Notes under the pieces: model-generated
Databases searched by the model: none
What the model saw: the letters and a program-made list of their open reading frames with translations, nothing else
What the model was told of the DNA's origin: nothing
Part shown: positions 26,904 through 35,339 of the stretch, piece after piece
Layout: every line of letters starts with the position of its first letter
Position numbering within the stretch: the stretch's first letter is position 1
Translations under genes and position numbers: made by a program
From: Haladaptatus halobius
GTDB taxonomy: Archaea; Halobacteriota; Halobacteria; Halobacteriales; Haladaptataceae
Length of the DNA: 64,000 nt
Reading direction: 5' to 3'
Assembly: GCF_020618475.1 (NCBI RefSeq)
Contig: NZ_CP085336.1
Span: 744,001-808,000, forward strand

Positions 26904-27596
26904 ATGTCATTCGCGCAGGCACAGGATCGAAGCGACGGGGTGCGAGACCTCGACGCCGCGTTACGGGAGCTGAAACGACAGGGTTGTGCCCTGCTGATAA
27001 CGGGGGAGGTGCCGGAACACGTCACGGCGAAAGCGACGAAGCGTTTGCTCGGTGACCCGAACTGCGGCCGCAAGCGCCTGCTCGCGTTCACCGATGCCAC
27101 GTCGGAGCACATCGACGACTGTCTGCCGTCGGGGGTGAAGCGAAACGCCCCGGACGTGTGGATAATCGACCCGTGTGGAATCGACCGAGCAATACCATCG
27201 ACCGCCGACGATATCGAACTCCCGAAGGCCGACGAGGGGAGCGAACTCAACCGTCTCAGGCAGGAACTCGTGCAGGCGGTGGGTTACTTCGACGATGTAG
27301 CCGAGGGACTCGACCCCGCCGAACTCAGGGTCAGCATCGACTCGCTGGAGTATATGCTCGAAGCGAACGACCTTTCCCCGACGGAGCGGTTCCTCCGGAC
27401 GGTCGCTGCGCTCGTCCGCGGGGTTCGTGGCATGGGACACGTCCACCTGCCGCTGCCGGACGATTCGGCGACGGTGCAGGAGTTATCGCCGCTGTTCGAC
27501 GCGCGAATCGAACTGCGGAAGCGCGATACGCTGGCCGCGGAACAACGATGGCACGTCCCGCGGCACGACATCACGACCATCTGGACCAAGCTTTAG
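26904..27596 (+). CDS. DUF7504-type haloarchaeal protein (RecA-like remnant)
   Basis: 230 residues without catalytic motifs I can name. The layout (LRELKRQGCALLITGEVP, KRLLAFTDAT, ELRVSIDSLEYMLE, RGVRGMGHVHLPL, a final RWHV) matches my memory of the haloarchaeal DUF7504 group, which looks like a KaiC/RecA-type fold without a Walker A loop. A TATA-like ctttattatta (26871-26881) lies about 25 bases upstream, so the message may be leaderless. The stop is one base before the CHAT gene start, so the two form an operon. Confidence 0.72.
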   Translation: MSFAQAQDRSDGVRDLDAALRELKRQGCALLITGEVPEHVTAKATKRLLGDPNCGRKRLLAFTDATSEHIDDCLPSGVKRNAPDVWIIDPCGIDRAIPSTADDIELPKADEGSELNRLRQELVQAVGYFDDVAEGLDPAELRVSIDSLEYMLEANDLSPTERFLRTVAALVRGVRGMGHVHLPLPDDSATVQELSPLFDARIELRKRDTLAAEQRWHVPRHDITTIWTKL

Positions 27597-27597
27597 C

Positions 27598-29682
27598 ATG
27601 CACTCACAGGTCATCGCTCACCCCGACCGAGCCGGACTGCTGATAACGGATCCGATAGAGAACGCCCGGTTCGCGCTGTACACGGACGACGCCGTGACGC
27701 CGCGCGAAACGAACCCCAAGGAGTTCTACTTTCCGGTGGACGACGCCGTCACCGTCGAGACGAGCGGCGTGGAGATTCCGAAGCTAGGGAACGTCTTCGT
27801 TCGGACGCAGACGGGGACGTTCGTCACGGACAACGCGGATCGCACCGACGCGCATCTCGAGCCGAACGCCTACTTGCTCGAACTGACGACGGCTCCGATG
27901 AAACTGTATCTCGCCATCGAGAGCACACTCACCATCGAACACGGCGATCAGGCGGTGATGCTGTCGTTCGACGACACCGTCGCTCTCCGAGTCGGCACGC
28001 GGTCGTTCCACGAACGTCCGGCGGGCACCATCAGGACGACGGAGGATATGCGCGACGTGATGCGCGCAGTGTCGCTGTTCGGGTCGGCGCTGAAGACGAC
28101 CAGTTCCGAGCGGTCGTTTCCCACCCTCCGCGGCCACCCGCCGCTCGTGGAACTCGGCGACGAGTTCGACGCGCCGGAGGGGCTCGTCCGGCCCGACACA
28201 GAGGTCGAACTGGTGCTCCCGCCGGAGCAGGAGTACGTCTACCCCGCCGCGCCGCTCGCGTACTATCTCGGAGCGGAGCTGGTTCCCGGGAGATCGCCGC
28301 GCCTCGTCGCGGACGGGTTCGAGTATGACCTCGACGGGCCGGACGGGTACGAAACGACGGTTCACAGGACGCTCCAACAGTCCTTCTTCTTCGACTGCCT
28401 GACCCGGACGGAGGGGTACTATCAGGTGGACTTACACGAGCGTCGGCAGGTCGAACCGCTAGTCGACGTCGACTTCGGCGAGTTGTACGACGCGTCGCTC
28501 CCGGCGCGACTCGAAACCTACCTCGACGTTCCGTTCGAGACGATTCGGGGCTTCGTTCCGGAGTGGAATTTGACGACCGACGTGACGCCGATTCCCGAGC
28601 ACTGTAACATCCTCCCGTTCGTCGCCAACGACCTCGCGCTCGTGCGCTGTCCGCCGAATCCCACGGAGATGAACGTCGTGCCGACGCTCAAAGCGCAAGA
28701 GGAGTTCTTCCGGGACGCTCACGCCGTAGGTGACGACTTCGTTCGGAGCGCGGGCGAGCAGGAGGTGGTGGAGAACATCTTCAAGCCCGACCCGCCGGGG
28801 ACGGTCGAACACGCGTGGGTCGGCGAGGGCTACCCCCTAGGCGCGAACAAGGTCACGGCGACCTCCCAGCGCAGGCGACTGGAGCGCGAACCCTCCGAGA
28901 AGGATCACATCGAGATTCACATAGTCTGCAACGACGAGTTGATGCAAGAGGAGGGCGCGGTGGTCGAACACTACGGCCTGCGCGACCTGCTCCAGTTCGA
29001 CGTGAACCTCCACTACAACCTCACGACCGACAAACTGCGGGAACTGCTCGCCGCGCCCTCGGATTTCCTGCACTACATCGGCCACGTCGACATCAATGGG
29101 ATGCGCTGCTCCGACGGCTACCTCGACGCCCGGACGCTCTCGGACGTGCGGGTGAAAGCCTTCCTCCTGAACGCCTGTCGCTCCTACGAACAGGGTGAGG
29201 CGCTGGTCGACGCAGGAAGCTTCGGCGGCGTCGTCACGCTCTCGGAGGTGGCGAACCGGATCGCGACGAAGGTCGGAAAACCGCTCGCTCGGCTCTTGAA
29301 CTGCGGATTTCCTCTCCGGGTCGCGCTGTCGATTGCGCAGGAGCAGGTTTCGATCGGGTATCGGTACATCACGGTCGGAGATGGTGGGATAATGCTTGTG
29401 CAAAACGAAAGTGGGGCAGCTACCTATCCAGAAATTAATCGACTGAAGCCAGGATTATACTCGGTTTCTGTTCGAGTTTATCCTCTTCCTCACTTCGGTC
29501 TCGGGTCCTTACTGGCAACGCACATTACAGAGGATAATACGAGGTACTTGACATCAGGAGAAATCGACACTTTCATCCTTAACTCAGAAGAGCTTCAGGA
29601 CTATCTCAGGCTTGAAACGATCCCCATAAAATTTAATGAGAAACTTCAATGGAGCAATGAATTACTTGAAGGTGAGTTGTAA
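27598..29682 (+). CDS. CHAT-domain (caspase-like) protease, large haloarchaeal type
   Basis: 694-residue protein. The C-terminal third has a CHAT peptidase core: LHYIGHVDING with candidate catalytic His496 and LLNACRSYEQGEALV with candidate nucleophile Cys527, followed by the typical GSFGGVVTLSEV. The N-terminal ~450 residues are beta-rich and unrecognised, perhaps sensing or scaffold. The start at 27598 follows the upstream gene by one base. From about residue 595 (base 29385) the DNA turns AT-rich and codon use changes although the frame stays open, suggesting a swapped-in C-terminus. CHAT proteases act in cell death and defence elsewhere; the target here is unknown. Confidence 0.78.
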   Translation: MHSQVIAHPDRAGLLITDPIENARFALYTDDAVTPRETNPKEFYFPVDDAVTVETSGVEIPKLGNVFVRTQTGTFVTDNADRTDAHLEPNAYLLELTTAPMKLYLAIESTLTIEHGDQAVMLSFDDTVALRVGTRSFHERPAGTIRTTEDMRDVMRAVSLFGSALKTTSSERSFPTLRGHPPLVELGDEFDAPEGLVRPDTEVELVLPPEQEYVYPAAPLAYYLGAELVPGRSPRLVADGFEYDLDGPDGYETTVHRTLQQSFFFDCLTRTEGYYQVDLHERRQVEPLVDVDFGELYDASLPARLETYLDVPFETIRGFVPEWNLTTDVTPIPEHCNILPFVANDLALVRCPPNPTEMNVVPTLKAQEEFFRDAHAVGDDFVRSAGEQEVVENIFKPDPPGTVEHAWVGEGYPLGANKVTATSQRRRLEREPSEKDHIEIHIVCNDELMQEEGAVVEHYGLRDLLQFDVNLHYNLTTDKLRELLAAPSDFLHYIGHVDINGMRCSDGYLDARTLSDVRVKAFLLNACRSYEQGEALVDAGSFGGVVTLSEVANRIATKVGKPLARLLNCGFPLRVALSIAQEQVSIGYRYITVGDGGIMLVQNESGAATYPEINRLKPGLYSVSVRVYPLPHFGLGSLLATHITEDNTRYLTSGEIDTFILNSEELQDYLRLETIPIKFNEKLQWSNELLEGEL

Positions 29683-29817
29683 TCAAGGGCCAGCACAGGC
29701 TTCACCGACGTTTGCCGCCACACTTCCTGCCTGTGCCACGAACAATCCGACCGCGAAGAAGAAGCCGATCATTTTCGGATGCCGTTCCAACTGGGTTGCA
29801 ATTCTGTTTCGGCTCAT
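29683..29817 (-). CDS. DUF7503-type tiny membrane protein
   Basis: A 44-residue protein reading MSRNRIATQLERHPKMIGFF, then a hydrophobic stretch FAVGLFVAQAGSVAA and the end NVGEACAGP. The charged start with ERHPKMIG, one helix ending QAG-VAA and the short tail are the pattern I know from haloarchaeal DUF7503 proteins. The minus strand upstream is AT-rich with ttaattaaattt (29850-29861) as a likely TATA element. It is convergent with the CHAT gene, the stop codons abutting, and shares its AT-rich region. Function unknown. Confidence 0.68.
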   Translation of the reverse strand: MSRNRIATQLERHPKMIGFFFAVGLFVAQAGSVAANVGEACAGP

Positions 29818-29941
29818 AGGCCATGTGTCACTATTTTACCCATCTAAATTTAATTAACTAAATCATTCAAACACACGAACGTTATCGGAAAATCACAATG
29901 GACAGTGAAAAACCATTTTTCGTCGGAAGTTAAGGTGGTCG

Positions 29942-30220
29942 TCAGTACTGCTCTCGCTCGATATCCTCCAGATGGAGCTGGATTCGGTCGAATTTCGAGA
30001 CATCCACGAAGGCGTACTCCGCGCCGCCGAAGAACGAATCGGGGACTTCCGAGTCAGTGAGGAGCAGGTCGGGGTCGGCGTCGACGTGGTTCACCTTCTC
30101 GAACGGGATGACGCGCGCGAGCGGCGGGTCATCGTTAAGACAGACGACGGCGTGTTCCTGTACGAGCACGCCGTCGTACTCCTGTGCCTCGTACTCGTCC
30201 ACGGCGAAGACGGTGGGCAT
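29942..30220 (-). CDS. hypothetical haloarchaeal protein
   Basis: 92-residue acidic protein beginning MPTVFAVDEYEAQEYDGVLV. It has alternating strands (VVCLNDDPPLARVIPFEKV) and a C-terminal helix (KFDRIQLHLEDIEREQY) but no known motif. The start at 30220 is preferred over one seven codons upstream because the sequence character changes there. It is divergent from the next gene with 29 bases between starts, implying a shared promoter region. Confidence 0.65.
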   Translation of the reverse strand: MPTVFAVDEYEAQEYDGVLVQEHAVVCLNDDPPLARVIPFEKVNHVDADPDLLLTDSEVPDSFFGGAEYAFVDVSKFDRIQLHLEDIEREQY

Positions 30221-30249
30221 GGGTGATGCGACGGGGAGCACGATATTAA

Positions 30250-30531
30250 ATGGACGCGACCGAACTCGACCGACGACTGTGCGAGGCGTTCGACGCGCCG
30301 GACGGGGAGCGCCGGGTGGTCGTCCGGCAGGCGGGCGACCTCTCCGATTCCAGGCGGTACCGCGCCGACGCGGGCGTCAAACTGTCCGCGGAGGCGGTCG
30401 TGTCGAACCTGCGCGACGCGCCGGACGACCTCCTGCTTCCCGAGAAGTGGAACTGGTGGATGGGGTCGCTGGAGATCGCATACGGGGGCTACTCGGAGTT
30501 TCAAATTCTGCGATGGAAACGCAACCGCTAG
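30250..30531 (+). CDS. hypothetical haloarchaeal protein
   Basis: 93-residue protein. It starts MDATELDRRLCEAFDAP, contains VVVRQAGDLSDSRRY and KLSAEAVVSNLRDAP, and ends with an aromatic part (KWNWWMGSLEIAYGGY). Codon use is typical of the genome. No function is recognised; it is probably a small cytosolic protein. Divergent from the preceding gene. Confidence 0.65.
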   Translation: MDATELDRRLCEAFDAPDGERRVVVRQAGDLSDSRRYRADAGVKLSAEAVVSNLRDAPDDLLLPEKWNWWMGSLEIAYGGYSEFQILRWKRNR

Positions 30532-30566
30532 CGCCGCGGCGATGCCGAGCGACCGAACCGATTACC

Positions 30567-31322
30567 TCACGACGGAAGCTGACCGGTCACCATCAGGTAG
30601 GCCAGTCCGAACTGGAGGGCGTTGAACGCGCCGTGGATCAGCGCCGGAACAACGAGATTTCGAGTGTACTCGTAGGTCGCGCCTAGTACGGGCGAGAGGA
30701 CGAAGAGGATGCCGAGGTAGACGAGCTTCCCCGCACCCTGCAGGGAGAAGACGTGGACGAACGCGAAGATGAGACTTGCCAGCGCGATGGCGGGCCAGCG
30801 TCCAAACGATTCGCGGAGTCGTTCCTGCACGACGCCCCGGTAGAGCAGCTCCTCGCCCGGGCCGATGAGCAGGAACGAGAGCGGAATCAGGAGCAAGAAG
30901 ACCCGCGGGTCTTGCTCGCCGAGTCTCGTGAGTTCGTTCTGCGCGGACTGAATTCCGAAGGTGGTGAGCACGAGCGACACCGCGATGAGACCGCCGTAGA
31001 AGACGACGAACCCGCCGACGACCCAGCCGAAGTCGGGCAGCGTCGGGACGCGCATCTTGACGTAGTCGAGACTTCGGCCGGTGTACCGGAGGTACGCCAG
31101 CGCGAACAGGCCGAACGCGACGCCCTGTCCCATCACCACCGAGACGGCGACGAGGAGCGAGGGTTGGTCGAGGACGGGAATCCCGACTGCGACGAGCGCG
31201 AGCGCGGCGAGCAGGACGACCACGGCGGCGAAGGCGTACCCGCCGAAACCCAGAGTTATCGCGGCGAACACCGCGCGGGAACGTCGGTTCCAGAGCACCG
31301 TCACCGCTCGGCCCTCCGGCAC
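30567..31322 (-). CDS. CPBP family intramembrane metalloprotease
   Basis: 251-residue polytopic protein of the CAAX-protease/bacteriocin-processing (ABI) family. GPGEELLYRGVVQERL holds the EExxxR motif, IFAFVHVF the FxxxH, and LIHGAFNALQ the HxxxN-like third motif, so the active-site residues are complete. It begins with GTG at 31322; an in-frame GTG seven codons later is possible. The 5' end overlaps a remnant of another gene in a different frame. Confidence 0.88.
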   Translation of the reverse strand: MPEGRAVTVLWNRRSRAVFAAITLGFGGYAFAAVVVLLAALALVAVGIPVLDQPSLLVAVSVVMGQGVAFGLFALAYLRYTGRSLDYVKMRVPTLPDFGWVVGGFVVFYGGLIAVSLVLTTFGIQSAQNELTRLGEQDPRVFLLLIPLSFLLIGPGEELLYRGVVQERLRESFGRWPAIALASLIFAFVHVFSLQGAGKLVYLGILFVLSPVLGATYEYTRNLVVPALIHGAFNALQFGLAYLMVTGQLPS

Positions 31323-31453
31323 CGCGCGACGGTGCGTCGCTCGCCTCGGACGAAGATGCGGAGTCGGTCGTTCGGATTCGATTCGAGCGGTCGTTGGACG
31401 GCGGCATTTTCGAGTGCGCCGGTCGCTCCGGTGACGAGATATCGTATCCCCAT
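31301..31453 (-). pseudogene. N-terminal remnant of a NAD(P)-binding Rossmann protein
   Basis: A 50-residue frame starting MGIRYLVTGATGALENAAV, the glycine-rich nucleotide-binding start of NmrA/epimerase-like proteins, continuing LESNPNDRLRIFVRGERR before a stop. No further Rossmann sequence follows in any frame; the CPBP protease gene begins inside it. It looks like the leftover 5' end of a gene whose remainder was removed, though a short chance frame cannot be excluded. Confidence 0.45.
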
Positions 31454-31581
31454 TCCACTTCGTGTCGTGATTGGACGCACAGGATAGTGATTATTGTGTA
31501 GAGATGTTGTCTCTTTCGGGTGGAATCCGAGGGAGAGACGAGTGAACGAAACGGTGGACGGGATGACGTGATCGGAGAGCG

Positions 31582-32262
31582 TCACACTCGATTCGCAAGC
31601 GTAGAAAGCGCCTCCGAACCGCCTGTGCGGATCGGCCTTCCGTGACCCAGACAGAGTATCTCGACGGACGGCACCGACCGAGTGAATCGTCGGATACTCC
31701 GCCGAATCTCGCGCGTGTCGTACGAATCCCACCACTTCGGCGGCGTCAGCGCGCCGCCGCGCCCCCAGACGAGGTCGCCGAGGAGACCGACGCTGAGTTC
31801 GTCGTGGACGTACGCCGTGTGCCCCGGATTGTGACCGGGGGTGTGGTAGGCCGTGAATCCGCCGATGTGCGCACCGTCTTCGAGCGGGTGCACGCCGAAG
31901 CGGGCGGGTATCGGCACGAGCACGCGAGAGAGACGATGGAACGCGCCTTTGTGGTGGAGCAGCGGCGGGTCGTACGCGCCAGAGAGAAGGGCCGCGTCGC
32001 GCTCGCCGACGAAGACGGGCGCGTCGAGGTCGGGGAGGTCTCGGAGACCGCCGACGTGGTCTACGTCGTAGTGGGTGACGAGCACTCGGTCGACAGCTTT
32101 CGGGTCGTACCCGGCGTCCCGAAGTTCGCGGCGTACCCCAAACCGGGGCAGGCCCGCGTCCACGAGGGTCACCTCGCCGTCGTCCACGAGAAAGGCGTTC
32201 GCTCCGACGACGGGAACCGCGAGTTCGAGCAGCCAGACCCCGTCCGCGAGTTCCTGCGCCAT
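31582..32262 (-). CDS. MBL-fold metallo-hydrolase
   Basis: 226-residue metallo-beta-lactamase-fold protein. The first metal motif reads THYDVDHVGG, so the usual HxHxDH has Asp in place of the second His. Further ligands are His in YHTPGHNPGH, Asp in GLLGDLVWG and His in LCLGHGRPI. It resembles the glyoxalase II/quorum-quenching-like group; substrate unknown. Confidence 0.85.
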   Translation of the reverse strand: MAQELADGVWLLELAVPVVGANAFLVDDGEVTLVDAGLPRFGVRRELRDAGYDPKAVDRVLVTHYDVDHVGGLRDLPDLDAPVFVGERDAALLSGAYDPPLLHHKGAFHRLSRVLVPIPARFGVHPLEDGAHIGGFTAYHTPGHNPGHTAYVHDELSVGLLGDLVWGRGGALTPPKWWDSYDTREIRRSIRRFTRSVPSVEILCLGHGRPIRTGGSEALSTLANRV

Positions 32263-32357
32263 GGGCGCGATACGCCGAGCAGTGGCTTAAGAGTGGGAGT
32301 CGAAGCGGTGGGCAGAGAGCCGAAACATCTTCCCGCGTCACGCACCGAGCGCGGAGT

Positions 32358-32801
32358 ATGCGTCTCGAAGCGGTCGGTGCGGGCGTACTGATACAACTCC
32401 TCGCAGTGCTCGCCGGTGCGACCATCCCGCTTCCCCAAAGCGTTCGAGTAACCGCGGCGCTGGCGCTCCTGATGGCCGGACTGGCGGGAGGATACACCGC
32501 CGGGTGGTTCGCAGGGGGCGACTGGCGTTCGGGCCTTCTGCACGGCTTTCTCGCGGGAGGGGTCGGCGGCGGCGCGCTCGCGCTCGTCCTCCGCCATACC
32601 ATGACGACGCCCGGAAGCGAAGTCGGCGCGATCTGGGGGCTGAACTACCTAATCGCGACGAGCGGCATCCCGTCGGAACTGGCCGCGGCGTACGACGCCC
32701 AAATCGCCATCGTGCTCCCCGCGCTATTTGGACTCCTGTTCGCGCTGGAGGGCGCGCTGGCCGGCGGTGCGGCGGGTACCGTGGGTGTCGAACCGCCTTA
32801 A
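32358..32801 (+). CDS. DUF5518-type membrane protein
   Basis: 147-residue hydrophobic protein with four likely helices and Gly-rich stretches (GLAGGYTAGWFAGGDWRSG and GFLAGGVGGGALALVL), the pattern of haloarchaeal DUF5518 proteins. No catalytic residues. Convergent with and overlapping the sugar dehydrogenase gene by four bases. Confidence 0.7.
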   Translation: MRLEAVGAGVLIQLLAVLAGATIPLPQSVRVTAALALLMAGLAGGYTAGWFAGGDWRSGLLHGFLAGGVGGGALALVLRHTMTTPGSEVGAIWGLNYLIATSGIPSELAAAYDAQIAIVLPALFGLLFALEGALAGGAAGTVGVEPP

Positions 32802-33907
32802 GGCGTCCATCGGAGTATCCTGTCGTCGTCATCCGCCGGAGTTCCCCGTCCGTCCCGGTTGCTCGTGACGAAGTAGAGACCGTCGGAGCCGTCGAGGACG
32901 CTCCGGACGCGACCGAACTTGCCCTCGAACAGTCGGTCGTCGGACTCGACCGTTCGGCCGTCCGGGCCGAACGTGACTCGGTGGAGGTGTTCGCCCGCGA
33001 GTGTTCCGAAGTAGAACGCACCGTCGTAGAACGCCGCGCTCGCAGGTGCGATGGTCGGCGTGTAGGACGCGAGGGGGTCGGTGAACGACGGATTTTCGCT
33101 CTTCCCGGTCACGACCGGCCAGCCGTAGTTGTTCCCGCGTTCGATGTAGTTGATTTCGTCGTCCGTGTCCGGGCCGTGTTCGGTGCTGTACAACGCCCTC
33201 GTGTCGGGATGGAACGCGAGGCCTTCGGGATTCCGATGGCCGTAGCTAAACACCGGCCCGCGGCAATCGGGAACCGACCCGTCAGCGTCGAGTCGCAGAA
33301 TCGACCCGTGGAGCGTCTCGGGATTCTGCGCCTTCTCTGCCTCGTCGGCGTCGCCGACCGAGGCGTAGAGGTCGCCGTCCGGCCTGAACGCGAGACGACC
33401 GCCCGTGTGTCGTTTCGCCCCGGGGATGTCGTCGAAGACGACGGCCGCGCGCTCCAGTTCACCGCCGGAGAGACGGTATCGGAGAATGCGCTGTACGATT
33501 CCGTCGTCCTCATAGGTCTGGAAGAGGTACAGGCACGGCGTGGCGGGGAAATTCGGATGAAGCGCGAGGCCGAGCAAACCGCCCTCGCCGACCGCGTACG
33601 TATCGTCGATTTCGGCGAGCAGTTCGACCCCATTGGAACCGAGGCGGTTGACGCGCCCCGGACGTTCCGTGAAGTAGAGCGTCCCGTCGGAGGAAACGTC
33701 GGTACCCCATGGAACTTCGAGATTCGTTGCGACGGTTTCGACCGGTGATTCGCGCGCCAAGAACCGATTTCGTAGGTCGTCCGGACGCGGGGCGTCGGAG
33801 AGCGGTTCGGGGTGGGAATCCCTCGAAGCGGTGTCTCCGCCGGCGACACCGACCGAGAGGAGCGCACCCGCACTTGCGAGAACCTGTCGTCTGGTACTCG
33901 GTGGCAC
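32798..33907 (-). CDS. PQQ-dependent sugar dehydrogenase family protein
   Basis: 369-residue six-bladed beta-propeller of the soluble glucose/aldose dehydrogenase family. Markers are LEVPWGTDVSSDGTLYFTERPGR, EGGLLGLALHPNF, SYGHRNPEGLAFHP and STEHGPDTDDEINYIERGNNYGWP. The N-terminus (TRRQVLASAGALLSVGVAGG) looks like a Tat signal, so it is exported. A TATA-like aaatttaat on the minus strand (33933-33941) about 30 bases before the GTG start suggests a leaderless message. Confidence 0.88.
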   Translation of the reverse strand: MPPSTRRQVLASAGALLSVGVAGGDTASRDSHPEPLSDAPRPDDLRNRFLARESPVETVATNLEVPWGTDVSSDGTLYFTERPGRVNRLGSNGVELLAEIDDTYAVGEGGLLGLALHPNFPATPCLYLFQTYEDDGIVQRILRYRLSGGELERAAVVFDDIPGAKRHTGGRLAFRPDGDLYASVGDADEAEKAQNPETLHGSILRLDADGSVPDCRGPVFSYGHRNPEGLAFHPDTRALYSTEHGPDTDDEINYIERGNNYGWPVVTGKSENPSFTDPLASYTPTIAPASAAFYDGAFYFGTLAGEHLHRVTFGPDGRTVESDDRLFEGKFGRVRSVLDGSDGLYFVTSNRDGRGTPADDDDRILRWTP

Positions 33908-33999
33908 GAGACGATTATATCCTTATCACCGGATTAAATTTTTTGTCAGAATGTTTGATTTGTACCCGGATGTTCGGCGACCGCTACAGTTTACCCCGG

Positions 34000-34425
34000 C
34001 TACACGAAATCGACCGAAACCGCGGCTCGAAGGTCGTCCGGCCCGCGGACGTAGCACGTCTCACCCTCACGAATCACGTCGAACGCGCGGAGCAGAACGA
34101 CCAGCCGACCCGCCGAGACGGTCGCGCGGAGCATCGGCCCGCGACCGGTCACGGTGACGTACGGCGGCGCAGGAACCGGCGTCGCGCGCATCGAGAGTCC
34201 GGCGGCGGACACCGCCCCGGAGAGAACGTCCGGAAAACGCGCCAGCAACCCCGTCTCGCGCAGTTGGCGCGAAAGGGGTTCGACGATCGCCTCACGGTCG
34301 GTCGTCGCGTCGGCTTCCCACGTTCCGGCGACCCTGTCGGCACACCGCAGAACCGAGGCGACCGTCTCCTCGTGCGCGTCGAGCAGATACTCGCGGGCGG
34401 CGGACTCGGGGGCAGGGTCGGTCAT
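34000..34425 (-). CDS. hypothetical haloarchaeal protein
   Basis: 141-residue protein from MTDPAPESAAREYLLDAHEE. It has a helical N-terminal half, then strands around PAPPYVTVTGRGPMLRATVSAGRLVVLLRAF and a final CYVRGPDDLRAAVSVDF. It resembles haloarchaeal conserved proteins of unknown function. An in-frame ATG nine codons upstream is possible. Divergent from the Spo0M-like gene. Confidence 0.7.
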   Translation of the reverse strand: MTDPAPESAAREYLLDAHEETVASVLRCADRVAGTWEADATTDREAIVEPLSRQLRETGLLARFPDVLSGAVSAAGLSMRATPVPAPPYVTVTGRGPMLRATVSAGRLVVLLRAFDVIREGETCYVRGPDDLRAAVSVDFV

Positions 34426-34488
34426 CCGCCAAAACGCGCGCGGGCGGGACACAAAACTGTGTCGAACGATAGCACGGCGCGGCGGGAA

Positions 34489-34500
34489 AACTTATATCGC
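34489..34500 (+). promoter_or_regulatory. TATA box of the Spo0M-like gene
   Basis: aacttatatcgc, centred about 30 bases before the ATG at 34524. This spacing fits a leaderless haloarchaeal transcript beginning at or next to that ATG and argues against the ATG at 34503. Confidence 0.6.
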
Positions 34501-34523
34501 AAATGGACGAAATAACCGCCGGG

Positions 34524-35258
34524 ATGAAACGAATCCTCTCCCGCGTCGGAATCGGTGCCGCCCGCGTCGACACCATCCTCCCGAAGACCACGCTGACAGC
34601 CGGCGAGTCGGTCGACTTCGAGGTTCACGTCGAAGGCGGCTCGACCGAACAGGAAGTGGACGCCATCTACTTCGCGCTGCTGATCCGGTACGAGACGGAC
34701 GACAGCACCAAGACGGGCGTCATCGACAAGTTCCAAGTCGCGGAGCCGTTCACCGTCGGCCCGGACGAGGAGAAGACGTTCCCCATCACCATCGACGTAC
34801 CCATCGACGCACCCGTCACGGTCGGGCGCACGAACGTCTGGCTCGAAACCGGCCTCGACATCGAGTGGGCGGTCGACCCCGACGACGAAGACCCGGTGCA
34901 GATCGACCCCGGCCCGCGGCTCGCCACCCTCTTCGATGCCTTCGACTCGCTCGGATTCACGCTCCGAACCGCGAAGTGCGAGTCGGCACCTGGCGGTCTG
35001 TTCTCGGGCCAGCAATTCGTTCAGGAGATGGAGTTCGTCCCACGCTCCGGGCCGTTCTCCGGAAAGTTGGACGAACTCGAAGTCGTCCCCAGCGAGTCCG
35101 AAGACCGACTCGACGTGAACCTCGAAGTCGACCGCCGCGGTGGCCTCCTCTCCGAGATGACCGATTTGGACGAACGGATGACCCGACTCTCGTTCACGAA
35201 CGAGGGGAAGAGCGAGATGGCGGAGAAACTACGCGCGGAAATCGAGCGACACACCTGA
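34524..35258 (+). CDS. Spo0M family (arrestin-like) protein
   Basis: 244-residue sporulation-control/Spo0M homologue with an arrestin-like fold. It starts MKRILSRVGIGAARVDTILP, the family's N-terminus, and continues with GESVDFEVHVEGGSTEQEVD, FQVAEPFTVGPDEEKTFP and QEMEFVPRSGPFSGKLDELE. In bacteria it binds partners in cell-cycle and sporulation control; in haloarchaea its role is unknown. The start is chosen from homology and the TATA spacing. Confidence 0.88.
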   Translation: MKRILSRVGIGAARVDTILPKTTLTAGESVDFEVHVEGGSTEQEVDAIYFALLIRYETDDSTKTGVIDKFQVAEPFTVGPDEEKTFPITIDVPIDAPVTVGRTNVWLETGLDIEWAVDPDDEDPVQIDPGPRLATLFDAFDSLGFTLRTAKCESAPGGLFSGQQFVQEMEFVPRSGPFSGKLDELEVVPSESEDRLDVNLEVDRRGGLLSEMTDLDERMTRLSFTNEGKSEMAEKLRAEIERHT

Positions 35259-35339
35259 ATCGGTAGCGCACCCGCGAACCGAATCGGTCGCGTTTCTTCG
35301 TCGGACGAGCGTCGACGCGTGCGAAAGCGAACGTCCCAA

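Noticed and set aside
29636..29857. 73-codon plus-strand frame after the CHAT gene
   Set aside because: The minus strand of the same bases encodes a recognisable 44-residue DUF7503-type protein with its own AT-rich promoter; the plus frame overlaps the CHAT end and has no motif.
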